Assembly: GCA_018814505.1 (NCBI GenBank)
Contig: JAHIZQ010000219.1
Location: 1-5,157, forward strand
Source: Candidatus Omnitrophota bacterium
GTDB taxonomy: Bacteria > Omnitrophota > Gorgyraeia > Tantalellales > Tantalellaceae
Length of the DNA: 5,157 bases
Direction: 5' to 3'
Shown here: piece after piece, positions 5,110 through 5,157 of the stretch
How positions within the stretch are numbered: the stretch's first letter is position 1
Layout of the letters: each line of letters opens with the position of its first letter
Position numbers and translations under genes: made by a program
Notes under the pieces: model-generated
The model's input: the letters and a program-made list of their open reading frames with translations, nothing else
The model's database searches: none
Told to the model about the DNA's origin: nothing

Positions 5110-5157
5110 CCGGTAATTATAATTGACGTCAACGGAAATTATAGTTGACGTTCGTCA
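5110..5157 (-). repeat. IS right end: tip plus two 20-bp terminal repeats
   Basis: Read inward on the minus strand, the TGACGA tip (5152-5157) is followed by R1 at 5132-5151 (ACGTCAACTATAATTTCCGT), a 2-bp spacer and R2 at 5110-5129 (ACGTCAATTATAATTACCGG). R2 differs from left repeat L2 by a single base. The outer repeat R1 is the most divergent of the four, and its spacer is one base shorter than at the left end. The tip plus its first repeat bases form TGACG-AA-CGTCA, a near-perfect small palindrome, and 5123-5132 (TTGACGTCAA) is a perfect one. Confidence 0.88.

Larger units (their letters stand above)
2665..5157 (+). mobile_element. Complete IS21-family insertion sequence, 2493 bp
   Basis: The element is delimited by inverted ends: TGATGA at 2665-2670 and TCGTCA (reverse complement TGACGA) at 5152-5157. 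Each tip is followed inward by two related 20-bp repeats. Between the ends lie istA and istB in one overlapping operon, the hallmark of IS21. TG..CA tips, multiple terminal repeats and a length near 2.5 kb all fit the family. Both genes are intact with complete catalytic motifs, so the copy looks recent and possibly active. It is co-oriented with the gene it interrupts. Left flanking bases at 2657-2664 are CAGTGAAA; a target duplication of a few bases would repeat the end of this string just beyond 5157, which the window does not show. No passenger gene is present. Confidence 0.92.

Noticed and set aside
5123..5145. Complete outward promoter within the right end (TTGACG 5123-5128 with TATAGT 5140-5145)
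   Set aside because: The spacing is only 11 bp, far too short for a sigma70 promoter.

Overview
The window looks bacterial: compact genes, good Shine-Dalgarno (SD) sequences on some genes, sigma70-type promoters and a bacterial insertion sequence. The chromosomal genes are A/T-rich and the insertion sequence is visibly richer in G/C. A large, Lys/Asn/Ile-rich, Sec-exported protein with no recognisable family hints at a poorly sampled Gram-negative-type lineage. Omnitrophota-like organisms carry such proteins, but this placement is a weak inference.

Layout: (i) 2-76, the last 24 codons of an unidentified + strand gene. (ii) 91-708 on the minus strand, a HAD-superfamily phosphatase of the YihX-like type, converging on (i) across a hairpin that overlaps both stop codons. 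(iii) 709-872, a short divergent regulatory region with two facing-away sigma70-like promoters. (iv) 912-2723, a long putative secreted protein of unknown function whose 3' end is cut off by a transposon. (v) 2665-5157, a complete IS21-family insertion sequence of 2493 bp with istA (DDE transposase) and istB (AAA+ ATPase), bounded by inverted ends that each carry two 20-bp repeats.

The main event is the IS insertion. The left tip starts inside the reading frame of the secreted-protein gene. The observed protein therefore loses its native C-terminus and gains 19 IS-encoded residues before a stop at 2723. The IS lies in the same orientation as the gene it interrupts, so the host promoter near 798-826 could also read into istAB.

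The element shows fine control features known from, or parallel to, classical IS21. istA has two in-frame ATG codons 11 codons apart, each with its own strong SD, as expected for transposase/cointegrase isoforms. istB overlaps istA by 8 nt. The end sequences would form a -35/-10 promoter only when a right end abuts a left end. A consensus DnaA box plus a one-mismatch second box lie just after istB. The last base of the window is also the last base of the IS. I see no CRISPR, rRNA, tRNA, passenger gene or clearly new multi-gene system here.
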